A stretch of DNA of 64,000 bases from Lutraria lutraria (taxonomy: Eukaryota > Mollusca > Bivalvia > Venerida > Mactridae). The notes under the pieces are model-generated. The model was given only the letters and a program-made list of their open reading frames with translations. It was not told the DNA's origin and ran no database searches. Where the stretch lies: assembly GCA_964023205.1 (NCBI GenBank), contig OZ026833.1, forward strand, positions 43,865,137 to 43,929,136, in the 5' to 3' direction. Shown here in pieces: positions 13,095 to 25,075 of the stretch. Position 1 is the stretch's first letter. Every line of letters starts with the position of its first letter. Made by a program: the position numbers and the translations under genes.

Positions 13095-14809
13095 TCACGT
13101 TGCACCGTATTCTGCAATACATAAAATCCAGTTTTGAGTTATCATACAAAAAACAAGTTTTTTTCGATTATCTTAATTATCAATAATTCAGTGACTCAAT
13201 CATCATTTTTTTGTTCGGTACGATCACAAAGTTAAGACCATTTCTCAACAGTCGATCGGTTTTAATTTTCCTGCATACCGAGGAGCTTCCATTAACTTCC
13301 ACCCACGAAAATACAAAATGTAGTTCTAATTTTTCAATTCATTGGCATAAATACAAATTCAAATAGTACGTGCATTAATTCAAGTCAAAATCAAATGTCT
13401 ATGCAACATCGTAAACGAGCAATACGAAACAGTCGTAAACAATTCTCTACCTCGGATTACTACAATATTTACTGTCAATAAACACATTTCAAGGAAGGGT
13501 GACGTTATAATTCACGTGTTGTATATGCTAATTTTGTCTGGTTCCTAGCTTCTATTGTAAACATATAGAAATCATCATTGAATTCATGGACGATGCGAAG
13601 AGAACTGAGTCAACTGGATAATTAAAAAGTGATTCATCGGGAAATTTTAATCGATTAATTTAATGCTTACAACGTAAAACTTTTTCTTCGAGCATGTCTT
13701 GATGAATGAGATATTACATTCTGCATACGTTGAGTATACAAAGAGGCAGGTAATGCAGACTACATATGCTAATTGTTGGATCAGATGAGGAAAATAAATC
13801 AAAGTACTCAAAGCACATGCATGGAATGGGAACAACTTTAACAATTGCATGGCGGGTGTAGAAAAGCGTAGTACTTCGGTCTGCATCATGCGCGAACTAT
13901 CGTTCGGTGTCCAAAACTCAGCCCAATACCTCACCCTACTTTTGACTACTTTGTAGTTCCGAACAACAGTAGAACCTTCAGATATCGCGACTTGCGTGCA
14001 GTCAGTTCGGAGATGTTTATCGTACAGAATTTGTATTATTGCGCAAACTGATATCTAAAGTCATTTGCTTACAAGTCAATCTGATTAAAATCATATCCTC
14101 AAACCCGCTACGCTTGCCGTAAGGAAGATAGAGTACTTTAGTCTGATTGCTTACAAGTGAAACTATATCCAGTGATTGATACTCTACAGATATGTCGTTA
14201 AATTCATTCATACAACAACACTCAAAGACTTTCTTGAAACCACTTCAATTTGCATGTATATTCAATTTCCTTTTTAAAAGTACGAATGATATTTTTTTTA
14301 TTCATCTTACATGTATGCCTACTGTATTTAGAATGTTGAATTACTCCCACGCCAATGAAATTCACTTAAATAAATCCATACATAGAAAAGAAATCGCTAA
14401 ATGGATTTTATTGCATACTCCAAAAGACGAGAGTCAATAGGAACGTCGTTTCTTGTAATTATCAATGACAACCAATTTCTGTTGACATACATATTCCGAT
14501 TCCGCCATTTTTAGAAGCGGAAGCGAAGCGAGAGATTCTAGAGTGTTACACCCAGTTTTGTACTTGCAACAACGTGACGCTTCTTATCCATACATGCGCG
14601 TTGAAAAATAAAACCACTGGTTGTATAACACAACTCTTGAGTTGGTTGAGATTTTTGGTATTATCTAATGCACATCTACCAAGTGTTACCAATCACATTT
14701 TAACTTTCGTTTCTGACAGTAATCTCAGCGCTTTCATTGTTCTGTTAATGTTCAAAATGTCTCACAAACAGTCGGTATCGTTTGGCGACTTTTCAACCTT
14801 TAACAGTGA
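13095..14809. other. 5' flank of gene 1
   Basis: AT-rich sequence upstream of the gene 1 start. A candidate UTR splice acceptor sits at 13112-13114, so the true transcription start is probably further right and cannot be placed. It contains a dispersed-repeat copy (13815-13940) but no coding exon I can support. Confidence 0.4.
13815..13940 (+). repeat. Dispersed repeat, family D (copy 1)
   Basis: Shares ATTGCATGGCGGGTGTAGAA, CGTAGTACTTCGGTCTGCAT and ACTATCGTTCGGTGTCCAAA with the sequence at 47285-47430. More diverged inverted copies are at 45885-45985 and 62840-63105. No coding capacity; class unknown. Confidence 0.65.
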
Positions 14810-14998
14810 GGAAAGACTCCTGGAAAGACCCCAGGCAAAGTACTCGTATACCCGGATAAAACCTTCTGTAAGCTAGCTAGGCAGGATCCCCACGCGTGAA
14901 AATCATCTGGTCCTGGCTGGGAGTCGAACTCACAGCGATGAGGAACTAGTGCTTACTAGTCAAAGACGATAACCACTCGATATCGGAGCCCGTCTCAC
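14810..14998 (-). mobile_element. tRNA-derived SINE, family 3 (minus-strand copy)
   Basis: On the minus strand the tRNA-like head (14998 to about 14920) has a B-box-like GAGTTCGACTCCC, followed by body sequence containing ATCCGGGTATACGAGTAC. The layout matches the copy at 18703-18917, with the GGTCCTGGCTGGGAGTCGAA region marking the tRNA part. No poly-A tail is obvious. Confidence 0.55.
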
Positions 14999-16672
14999 CG
15001 ATTTATTAATTAAGTCAACAATTCGCGACTAGGCTATTTTCTGTATGACTTTCGCGCACTGTTTCTAGTTTAAAGCATATTAGATTGTAATTAAATCATT
15101 AAGATTAACATTACGATAAACTTAGTCGTATTATAAACTTGAAATAATGTCCCGTTAAGGCGATTAACAACAAAAATACAAGATCGAATTATTTTAAAAC
15201 ATGTAGGAAATACAGCAATCTCCTTGTCTATTAAAATAAAGTTGCGGCGATTTAACTATTTAAATGTAAGGCGTCAGTGTGATTCGATTATGACTTTATA
15301 TGAAAGTATTTGTCATTTTTTGGACTAATTTCTGTCTTACTTATGTTATAATCAGAACCTATTGTATGTTATTATATATAGTAACAAAATGTCAACTCCT
15401 CATGATAATCAAATTAATCCTTTATCGTGTTTTTTTTGCTCAAATGATTCGAAAGTAATCAAAATCTAATTCCGTAAAAAAATTGATTGTTTTTTTTATA
15501 ATAATTACTGATGAAGACTACTCAGTAGCAGATTATTATGACATCGTGTGGTTAAACTCATGTGAAGAAAAAGCAATGACAGCACTTTGATTTTATTCCT
15601 GGTTTTTACGTAATTCAAGAACTAAGTAGTTCAATTGGTCGTTTCTAGTAAAGCAAGAATTCTCAGACATTCGGTCGATATACGAATTAATGTATATGTT
15701 GTTTTTTTCTCAATCGGATTATTTCTGATACGATCAGAAATCCCAACAAAAAAGCTCACAAAAATACCATCTTCAGTTTTTTATAATATTAAACAATTTC
15801 GTCTATTTTGTACGATAAGTCGGCTGAACTTTATTGATATCAACCCATTAATATACACTTACTACTCGCGTTATCCCGAAGAATTTGTTTGACACACAAA
15901 TTTTATGATTTATAATGATTTGAACGAATTTTACACGGACTTATATCTAATGCGCGCTAATTCGACAACGATAGTACATGTTTTAGTCTCAACCCAGATT
16001 AACCAATCAATATTTAGAATTTTATTTTCAAAACAGAGATTAACCAATCGATATCAAGCATTATGATTTCACGCAAACTAACCGTTTTTCTAGATATACT
16101 GTAGCTTTTATATTATGATATTTTATTCATTTAATCAACGCTTGCTTATCAGCCATTAGGAGTGTATGAACAAAAATGACATATTTAATGTAGCTTGTGT
16201 TGTCTTTGCATATATGGATGAAATATGTGTATAGTGATGACGTAACATTTTCTGTTTTGATAGCTTGTTCCATGTATAGTAGTCGGTTATTTGTAAAAGG
16301 CATCATTGTTTTATTTCAAAGGGGGACTCACAGAGCTCATAGTTCAGAAACTTGGCATGGAAGTAAAACATGTAAGCGATTTTTTGATACAGCTTGTGAA
16401 GTCCATCAAAGACATATGAATGATGTTATGTAATCTATAAGTTTTGATTATATTAGAAGTAAAACAACTAAAAGACCATGAAATAGTCAATATCACACGA
16501 AAGCGGGTCTGTGTGTTTAATAAGACAAGTATTGAAATAAACTAAAAAATCCTCATCTAAGTTGTTGAAAAACAAATAAACCCTTCAGAAACACTGAACA
16601 TGCTATATTATCGGACCTAGTATTGCATCTGTGTTATAGATGTTGTTTTTATTGTACGCAGTTTATATGTTA
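14999..16672. other. Intergenic, no gene seen
   Basis: AT-rich. Two short open frames (15635-15892 and 16197-16433 on plus) have no recognisable motif and no support from paralogs or splice context. A near duplicate of GATTAACCAATC occurs at about 15998 and 16040. Confidence 0.4.
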
Positions 16673-17702
16673 TAGGGTGTCCCAAAAGAAAGGTAACACT
16701 TTCGTGCATGTTTATTGTCCCTTTCAATTGCAGATGAATACATAATATTTATATTGATATGTAGATCAAAGATGTAAGTTTTTTGTGTCAGAGAACATTG
16801 TAAATATCTTCAGAATTTGCAATTTAATACAAATTGAAAATAAAAGTGCATTTTTCACCCTTGACGTCGTTTTAGTAATTTATGACGTTTCTGATGTGTC
16901 AATCTTTCATCCTATTTACTTACCATACACGCACGATGAAATATATGCCACTTTAACACTTAACAGCATTTCTCTGGTTGGTGGCTTAGGACTACAGACC
17001 TTTGACTTAAAAATATCCGCAATGAAAAATGTTGCATGGGTTGAGGTCAATACTATGCATAGGTCAAGATATTCCGCAATATTTCACCCCGGGTATTGTC
17101 TGAATATTACTCAATCGCCGAACATATTGTGTATAAAGTATAATACAAAACTTGATATGTATGTACCGTACCAACATCCTGTATGGACCACATGTTTTGT
17201 ACGGCAGACGACATCTTTTTGAACACATTAACAAACTTGCTTTTCAAAAGCGACCTACATCTTATGCGGAGAGACCACTACACAGTGAGAAACTTACAGT
17301 GTGCAATGTCGTGCCATTGTATAGTTGGACCGTTCATCTTTGAAAATACGGTGTCTTTCAGTGATTGAAACAAATCAAATGCAAGGTAAAGAAAGTCCAA
17401 CAAGGACGTGTGTATTTAAGTGATTGAACATTTCATCGTGCGTGTATGATAAGTGAAGAGGATGAAAAGTCGTCACATCAAAAACGTCATAAATTACTAA
17501 AACGACGTCAATGAAGAAAAATGAACTTTTGTTCTCAAATTTGTATTAAATTGCAAATACTGAATATATTCATAAGGTTCTCTGACACAAAAAAAACTTA
17601 CATCTTTGATCTACATATCTGTATAAATATCATGTATTCATCTGCAATCTAAAGGGAAATTATACACGTATGAAAGTGTTACCTTTCTTTTGGGACACCC
17701 TG
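16673..17702 (+). mobile_element. 1.03-kb foldback transposon with mariner/Tc-like transposase remains
   Basis: Flanked by TA (16671-16672 and 17703-17704). The ends are TAGGGTGTCCCAAAAGAAAG and the inverse of CTTTCTTTTGGGACACCCTG, and inverted similarity continues inward for about 280 bp (16673-16950 against 17702-17425). The single-copy centre on the plus strand has a degenerate transposase trace: RPLHSEKLTV near 17275-17305, then, after a frame change, IVGPFIFENTV near 17320-17355. This matches the region just before the second catalytic Asp/Glu block in DDE transposases of the mariner/Tc class. No full-length frame remains, so it is not autonomous. It lies in the 28-kb spacer between genes 1 and 2. 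Confidence 0.8.
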
Positions 17703-18702
17703 TATTTCTTTCGTCGTTGAATTCTTCCAACCATATGGCGATACATCAAACTCATTTAGGTTGATTCAAATAAAACGCGACTTGGTTAGTTTTTTAACTA
17801 TGCTTATAAGAAAGCATTTGATTTTTACATTAAATTAGATGTCGATTAAAAAAAAAATAGATTCAATTTTTCATATTAGTATCATTCAAATAGTTACATT
17901 AAAACCATATTTACATTACATGTTTAATATTAAAGATTTATACTTATAATTATAAATTCCGAACACAATCTTAATACAAACAATTACAAAATGATTTACC
18001 TTTCAATTGCCTCAAGTTATTTAAACTGTACTCGGTCCGCGTCCAGTACGAGGTTAATCACAAATGATTTAAGCCAGATGACCCTCTGTATTCGTCACTT
18101 AAATCGCGAGATCCAGATAATTGTTATTACAAACAATAAAATATTTAACTAACGTAACACTCACTTTATAAGCTTCTGTCTTGTCAAAAATGACGAACAA
18201 ATAAATTCGAACATTTACAATAGTCACCCAACCCGAGGTAATGGTTTGCAAATTTTTTAAACAAATTTACACGGTAGGAATCAAACGTGATGTTGTTTAC
18301 TTAACGGCAAACACTGTTTCTTAGGGGCCGCATATAAAATCATGACGTGCCTCTGAATACACTAAGGTAAGAGTTACGCAAATATGAGAAAGATAAATGT
18401 CAATCAAATGATGACAATATCACTCGTTATGTACGGATTCCACAGCCTACAGTGACATTTTGTGCATATCGATGAGTATTTAATCGGTGAAAAGTTTGTT
18501 TAAGAATAAGTAGTTATTGATTACTATTTAAATGTAAAATAATCGTGGCACGTAACGCTAATAAATACAAAATATAGTTTCATGTTTATATTGTTGTCGT
18601 TGACATCTGACTACAGCAAAATAACAGTAAAACTCGATATAAAAACCACCTTTGTTAAAAGTATAAAGCAAATCTCATTTAAAGTTGAAATTTAGAAGCA
18701 GT
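17703..18702. other. Intergenic, no gene seen
   Basis: AT-rich sequence between a foldback transposon and a SINE. No open frame over 60 codons with recognisable content. Confidence 0.4.
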
Positions 18703-18917
18703 GCAGTGAAATTGATGCAGAGCTTAGTGCGCTGAATTTGTATCCCGCTGGTCCGGGTTCAATTCCCAGTCGCGGCTGGTCATACCCTTCCATGAAAATA
18801 TGATGATTTTCCTGGAAATGCGAAGAAGTAAGTACTCGTTATAGTATAAAGTTCAGGAAAACTTGTTATAACTGAAAAATTGTTCAAAAAGCGGCGTTAA
18901 ACCTAAATAAATAAATG
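18703..18917 (+). mobile_element. tRNA-derived SINE, family 3 (plus-strand copy)
   Basis: Head with A-box-like ATGCAGAGCTTAGTGCGCTG and B box GGGTTCAATTCCC, body with CCATGAAAATATGATG, and end AGCGGCGTTAAACC followed by AAATAAATAAATG, a typical SINE simple tail. Confidence 0.75.
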
Positions 18918-21900
18918 ATATTGATAGTGTCGCCTGGTGAGAATTTCTGTATATAATTAACCGTTTATTCATTCATATTTATATTTAGATGTTATAAATA
19001 TGCGCGTGTTAAAATTCCCTTGAGCTTAGAAAAAGAAAAGTAGGCCTCTGTCAAATAAATCGTTTTATCGTTATAAAAAATGCGCAGCGTGTAAAATTAT
19101 AAACAAATTGATAACTTAAAGATTATGCTCGTAATGTGCAAGTCACAAGTTTTCAACTTCCAAACAAGCCTAGTATTTGTTATGCCATTTTTATTGGCAT
19201 ACTGGGGGACTAAATAAAAACGTATAGATGATAGCAAAGACCTATACTATAAGCATATAATATAGGTCTTTGGTACATTTAACATATTGACACCATTTTT
19301 TCTGTTCATTCATGTACGGTCTGTTAAAAATATTTACAATAATTTGGTCACTTATCAATAGCTAATGTATTAATATCAGATGGTACCAGAAAAAAACGCT
19401 CAAACATAATTATAACAAAAGTTGAAATATAGCGCGATTCGGTTCACGTTTTGGCCCCAAGATTATCAAATTAGAGCTCTAATCTCTATTCCATTTTCAA
19501 AGTATTTTATTTGAAAAGATAGAGTTGATTAATAGTTGAACTCATACTCAGATGAAATAATGTTGTCATGCTAATGTGTCAATAATATCATTACTGTCTG
19601 AGAATTAATTATGAATTACTTAAAATCCTTAAAAGACAAAAAATGAGTTTTTAGCTCGGAGCCCAAACTCTACTTTTATTACCTCGAGGCCAGGACACCT
19701 TACCACGGATGTAAGAAAACGTTTTAAAATGCCTAACAAAAACACCACCAAATAGAAATCGCACAATATCACTCAGAGCAGATTAGAAAGGTCATGAACA
19801 TTATAACAAAAAAAAAAACGATTGAAAATAAATAACTGTTCCATTTTTTTTCAAATGATAATATTAATTAAGTGAAGAGAAAATATACATTTAACTGAAT
19901 CATTTACTTCAAAAATAAAAAATCAGATAATTTTACGAGTCATTAAATAAACAACTTACATCGCCATCATCTTTGAATTTGAAAATGAATTATACGTGAA
20001 CTTCAGTGAAATCGACCATCAAACCAGTAAAGACGTATGGTGCAAGTAATATCCACAATTCAATAATAAATTATTATAACAATTCAATTTTTCAAATTTT
20101 AAGATTAAAATTTCCGATTCATTACGATTTCCTCGTGTGTGGCTTACGACTAATCCTTGAATACAATGTTCAGCTATTCGTATTGAATGAGGCTGCTTCA
20201 TTTATGAACATTCATTTACTATTAATTATTTAATATTTACCATTCAGAGCGAAATATCTGCGAGAATCCTCTGTAAATCGATAAGTCATTAAATGAATTG
20301 CGCGCTGAACACTAACGCACAGGACACATAACTAAGTACGTCCCTTCTCTACGTTTTTATGAATTCTTTTTCTAAAATATCGACAAACAAATCAGAGATA
20401 AAATCCATAAATTATTGTCCAAATACTGCCCGCTTCCATTTACAGAAATCTATGTTTACGGCATTCATCTTTAAGTGCGATTTCATTTCAGTACTGATAT
20501 AGTAAATATTGAAAAAATGGAATCATAAGTGATTAAGCAATAATACGTTCTTTAACTTTACATTACGATGAATAAGTAGAAAAAAATGAACAAAACAAAT
20601 CGCAGGCATTTAAATACCCAAAGTATTGATTGTAACACAGAATGAACGAATTTTTACGATAACGGAACGGTGTCACCGGGTTTTATCCCAGCTGGGGTAG
20701 GATAATATCCGGATCATCCGTAAAATGCGCACCCATAAAAAACGGATTACTTGACGAAATCGAAGGCTTGATTTGAAATCGATGAAAAATACTTAAAGGT
20801 CAAAGACTATTAATTCTACATTGAGCCCCTTCAATAAATATTTCCACTTATACCAAGATTAAAGAGTTAAGAAGACCCTTGATATATTGTCCACAATGTT
20901 TGAGTAGTTTTGATTACGTACATTGAAGGTATAAATTATACATCCAACCGATGTTTGTACTCAAAGATTACTCAATCATCTTATGAACTTGTTTAAAGCA
21001 TAAACTTTGACAGGATGACACATTTTCTTACATAGTTGCATGTCATGATCAACCCCAGTTGACATATGTCTTTTCGTCACTCAACATGTTCAGTATTTCA
21101 TGATTGATCTGAAAAGACGTGCAAACGGACAAACATGGCCAAAATATCTAAATCTGAAGTCAGTTGTCGCACCCTAAAGGGAAAAGCAACAACTACTTTG
21201 AATACAGCTTCTTATTTAGTACGGGAGTTGTAATCGGCGAAAACGTTTGCGAATACAGCTCCCCGAGGATCTATATTCGAAAGGATCTCTATAGGGTATG
21301 ACATGTGGTGTTTTTTTAATAACAGACATCTACACATTCAGTGTGTTTCTTTCGATAATATAAGCATAAACATTTCACCATTGACAACAATCGACCATTT
21401 ATTACAGTAACCGAAATACTGATTTCTTGTGGAAGAATTCTGACGCCAAAAGGCACGATCCTTTACAACAACAACAACAAAAAAACATAGAAATGAAATT
21501 TGATTGTTATCCTTATAAAGCAGCCCCACCTACAGAAAGAAATTAGCTGAGTTTCCTTAAACATAATTCATCAATTTTAAAACCGTTTCATTGTCAGTAC
21601 CAGACTATTTGTTCTTAACTGATTCACAGAAAAATACCTGTTTTGGAATAAACCCTGGTTTAACCGTTACTCGTGGAATTATGAACACAAACCATGTCAA
21701 ATACATTTAAGCTTTGTACAATGAACTCACACTATAATTATCATAATTGCAATTAAAATTCTAAATATTTGAAAGTTAAAGCTATCATTGCTTTTGGCTT
21801 AAATTAACGGTTACAAATATAGTTGAGAAATAATAATGGTATATACGCCCAGCCTTATTGCTGTGTATTACATAAGCTATTTTAAAAAGCAATGACATTT

Positions 21901-24574
21901 GAAAAAATAAGTGCCATGTTGGCAAAACATTAAATTAAATACAATGATATTAATCTACTTATAAGGTATTATTAGAATTTGAATCTTAACACCTACTCCA
22001 TATACAATGATGTTTGGTTACAGCATAACAATTTAACTACTCACCGAAATAACATGAAACGAAACGTCATGAAATCTCAACGATACTTCTTTGGTTCTAC
22101 GTGTTTTTAATGATCTGATTGTGAATGGAATTAAGATTATTACATTTAATGTACGAGGGTCGTCCAAGACTTACCAGGTGCTCTTGATTGAAATCCAGCC
22201 AATAGAGAATAGCTTTGGTCTAGTGACTTGTGAGAACAAAACAACAGATTAATTCGAAAACTCAAAGACAGTCCCCAAAATCGTAGCCAGTACGATGTGT
22301 ATTTGTGTCATAGCAAAATGGAAAAGCACATGTGTAGTACGGATTGTTCTGACCATTTGCATAAACTTGGACACCTTAAAACCTCATGATAGCTTGACTT
22401 TTTCTTCGATAACAGATGAGCTAAAAATAGTGTCACCAAACATTGCTTATGTTTAAGGTCAAATAATCAACTTGAACAAACTTGCGTGTGTTCTGTGTAC
22501 GCAATAACTTACGAATATAGAAGAATTGAAATATCAACAAAAGGTTGAAGTGTTTGAACAAAGCGAAATAAAACGCATTCAAGAGCATTTAGAAACATAT
22601 CCATGAGCTTATTTTATTGCATTTCTACCAGATAACAGCTTTTATTGTTTAATTAAGATTTGATTGTCGTAAAATGCGACTGACACTTATTTGTGAAACA
22701 CTTTACGTTAGGCGTTATACGTATAAACAAGTAGATAGTGTAATTTGAAAATTTACGACATCTTAGGTTTGGCAAGTAGTTGGGAAGACCAGGATCCTAT
22801 CATAGAATCTACTTAATTCCTCAACAAAAGCTTACATAGACACGTTTTTTCACTGCTGACTCAATATACACAACAAGTAATTGTATGTACTCGTAGGATT
22901 CTTCCATACGAAGCATCTTAAGAGTTTTCGTTTATTTTGTTTAATGTTTCCAGCCGAAGACAAGGCTATCCCCTTTGCATTTGTACTGAAAGCTAAATTA
23001 GAAATCCATTTTAATCAGTACAAGTGATGGTGAAGGAACCCGCCAGATCCTATTCAAGCACCAATGTTTATATAATACGCTCGCCTTGACAAAAAAGTCA
23101 AATCAAAGCGTAAGCCTTTTTAAAATGTTTTGATTGTCCTCACTGTGACGGTGATGGTGAAACAAGTATGGTGACATGAAGCAGATACAGAGGTATCTAT
23201 ATAGCAGGTCATGATAAGACACTTTAGATATCCACAATGTCTGCACAATAATAATCAATGGATGTTTCTTAACCCAATTTTGCAAGGGGCTGCCACTGTT
23301 CCATTAATGAAATATCGCTGTTAAGGCCTGATAACTTTTTGTTTTGAATATCGTTAATTTAGGACCTTGTCAATTGGTCTATTTATTTTTAAACAAAAAA
23401 ATACAAGATGAACAAAACCTTGATCTATTGGCACAAAATGGTTTTTCAACACACCATTATTTTCTTTTGAGCGCAAACAATATTAACTACTATACCGTCC
23501 CTTAGAGCAAGAAGAGGGACTGAACTTTTATGACATAAAATATAAAACAGTCGATAAATATATGAAAATGCAAGAATAGCATTTAAACTTTATATGACAT
23601 ATCAATGGGGGAAAACATGACATCGTACTCGTAACTCAGCATTTGAGTGTTTTTGGTTACCGGTTTCTATAACATTACACTGTTGTCTGGTGTCTGGTTC
23701 CACCTCTTTGTATAAGGTTTTAGTATCATCTCTGTGGTTATTGTCTTTTGAATGAATTATGGGGTAAATTATACATAAAATTGTTGTATGACTTAAGCCT
23801 TGTCCTGTGGGATTTCAGATCATTACATTTACCGGAAATATCTAAGATCTTCTAAACAAAGATGAATAGAAGATTAATGAAGCTGTTATCATGGACCTTT
23901 GTAACGCGATCAGAATATTATTCCGCCAAACAATGGTACTTTTAAAATGCTCATTTCATAATTATACGTTCTTTGTTGAAATCCATACGCAAGTTTTACT
24001 TTGAAAGAATGTCTGAAATGAAATAATTTGAGTGACTTTTGAATTTGTATTCCAAGACAAAGAATTTATTCATTATTAATTTTGATACAACGGAATCAAT
24101 ACAAATTAAATGCGTCACATGACAGGAACAATTCGTATTTAAACTAAACCATCATAAAATAAGAATGTAAATTTTAATGTCTGATTACTTAGTTACTACA
24201 TATTGTGTAAACATTGGAAACCTTTGTCAATTTGACCTAAGTATACGCAAGATGGATAACTATAAACTCAGAATCCTTTCTCACTACCAGTGACAAAACA
24301 TTTTGTTTTTATACATACAGTTATGGTGTACAATGGAATATCAATATAAAGATCATCTTTGGAACCGCAAGTAAATTCATCTTATCTCGTAAAGAATACT
24401 TTCTGTTGATTTGTTGAGATGGTCAAATGTTGATCTAATATTTTCCCGTATAAGGTCAGTAACAATTTATTTCCAGTCAGTAAACATACATTTGTAATTT
24501 CAAAATAAACATAAAAAACTCAAAAGTTTGGTAAATTGATTTATGAATGACAACGTTACTAGGTAAGATACATT
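18918..24574. other. Intergenic, no gene seen
   Basis: About 5.6 kb of AT-rich sequence. It contains a degenerate palindromic element (19450-19690) and a small hairpin AAAGACCTATA / TATAGGTCTTT near 19238-19272. A short ACGAGGGTCGTCCA at about 22152 resembles a mariner end, but I saw no partner. No coding exon can be supported. Confidence 0.4.
19450..19690. mobile_element. Family E palindromic element, degenerate
   Basis: The ends correspond to the family E pattern (GAGGTTATAAAACTTGAGA and its inverse, with GAGCTC nearby). Here GGCCCCAAGATTATCAAA near 19453 pairs loosely with TATTACCTCGAGGCC near 19676. Better copies are at 24858, 27714 and 51494. Confidence 0.45.
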
Positions 24575-24722
24575 AGTTGCACGGCTTCTTACTGACCCGA
24601 TACGATATGATACAATGACCAGAGTCAGTAAAGAAACATTGGCAAGAGCGATAACCCGAACCCAATGTTAAATTACTGACCCTATATCACACCGAAACGT
24701 GTCAATAAGAAGTCGTGTAACT
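24575..24722. mobile_element. 148-bp terminal-inverted-repeat element
   Basis: AGTTGCACGGCTTCTTACTG at the left and the inverse of AATAAGAAGTCGTGTAACT at the right form terminal inverted repeats of about 22 bp with a few mismatches. No coding capacity and no clear target duplication. Seen only once in the window. Confidence 0.65.
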
Positions 24723-24857
24723 GATAGCATAGCATAGCGATAGCCTTATTGTAAGATCTGTATGTAAGAGGTCGTTATAATGTGTAGGTCTTAATACCCA
24801 AAATAGTCCACCTAAAAGGTTCATGTGCAATGCAGGGTCCATTATGATTCTACTAGA

Positions 24858-25075
24858 CCCGAGGTTATAAACTTACTATCCGTCCCCGAGCTCAACTTTT
24901 AATGTTTCGAAATAAATTATGACCAGACAGTACTGATATTATTGAATATATTAGCCTGGTAAAATTGATCAGGATATGTATTTAAACATTGATCAGCTTC
25001 ATCTTTACAACTATGATACTTCGAGATTTGAGCTCGGAGTCTGTTCTCAAGTTTTATAACCTCGGGTCCTGGTTA
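24858..25075. mobile_element. Family E palindromic element
   Basis: Left end AGACCCGAGGTTATAAACTT with CCGAGCTCAAC about 25 bp inward. The right half is inverted: GAGATTTGAGCTCGGAG, then AGTTTTATAACCTCGGGTCC. Spacing about 218 bp; a non-autonomous foldback. Confidence 0.75.

Noticed and set aside
12857..13186. 109-codon plus-strand open frame opposite gene 1 exon 1
   Set aside because: Antisense shadow of the well-supported first coding exon.
16785..17222. 145-codon plus-strand open frame as a host gene
   Set aside because: It lies across the arm and centre of a foldback transposon, and the transposase-like residues are found in other frames.
22150..22560. Mariner insertion suggested by ACGAGGGTCGTCCA
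   Set aside because: No inverted partner and no transposase trace found within a plausible distance.
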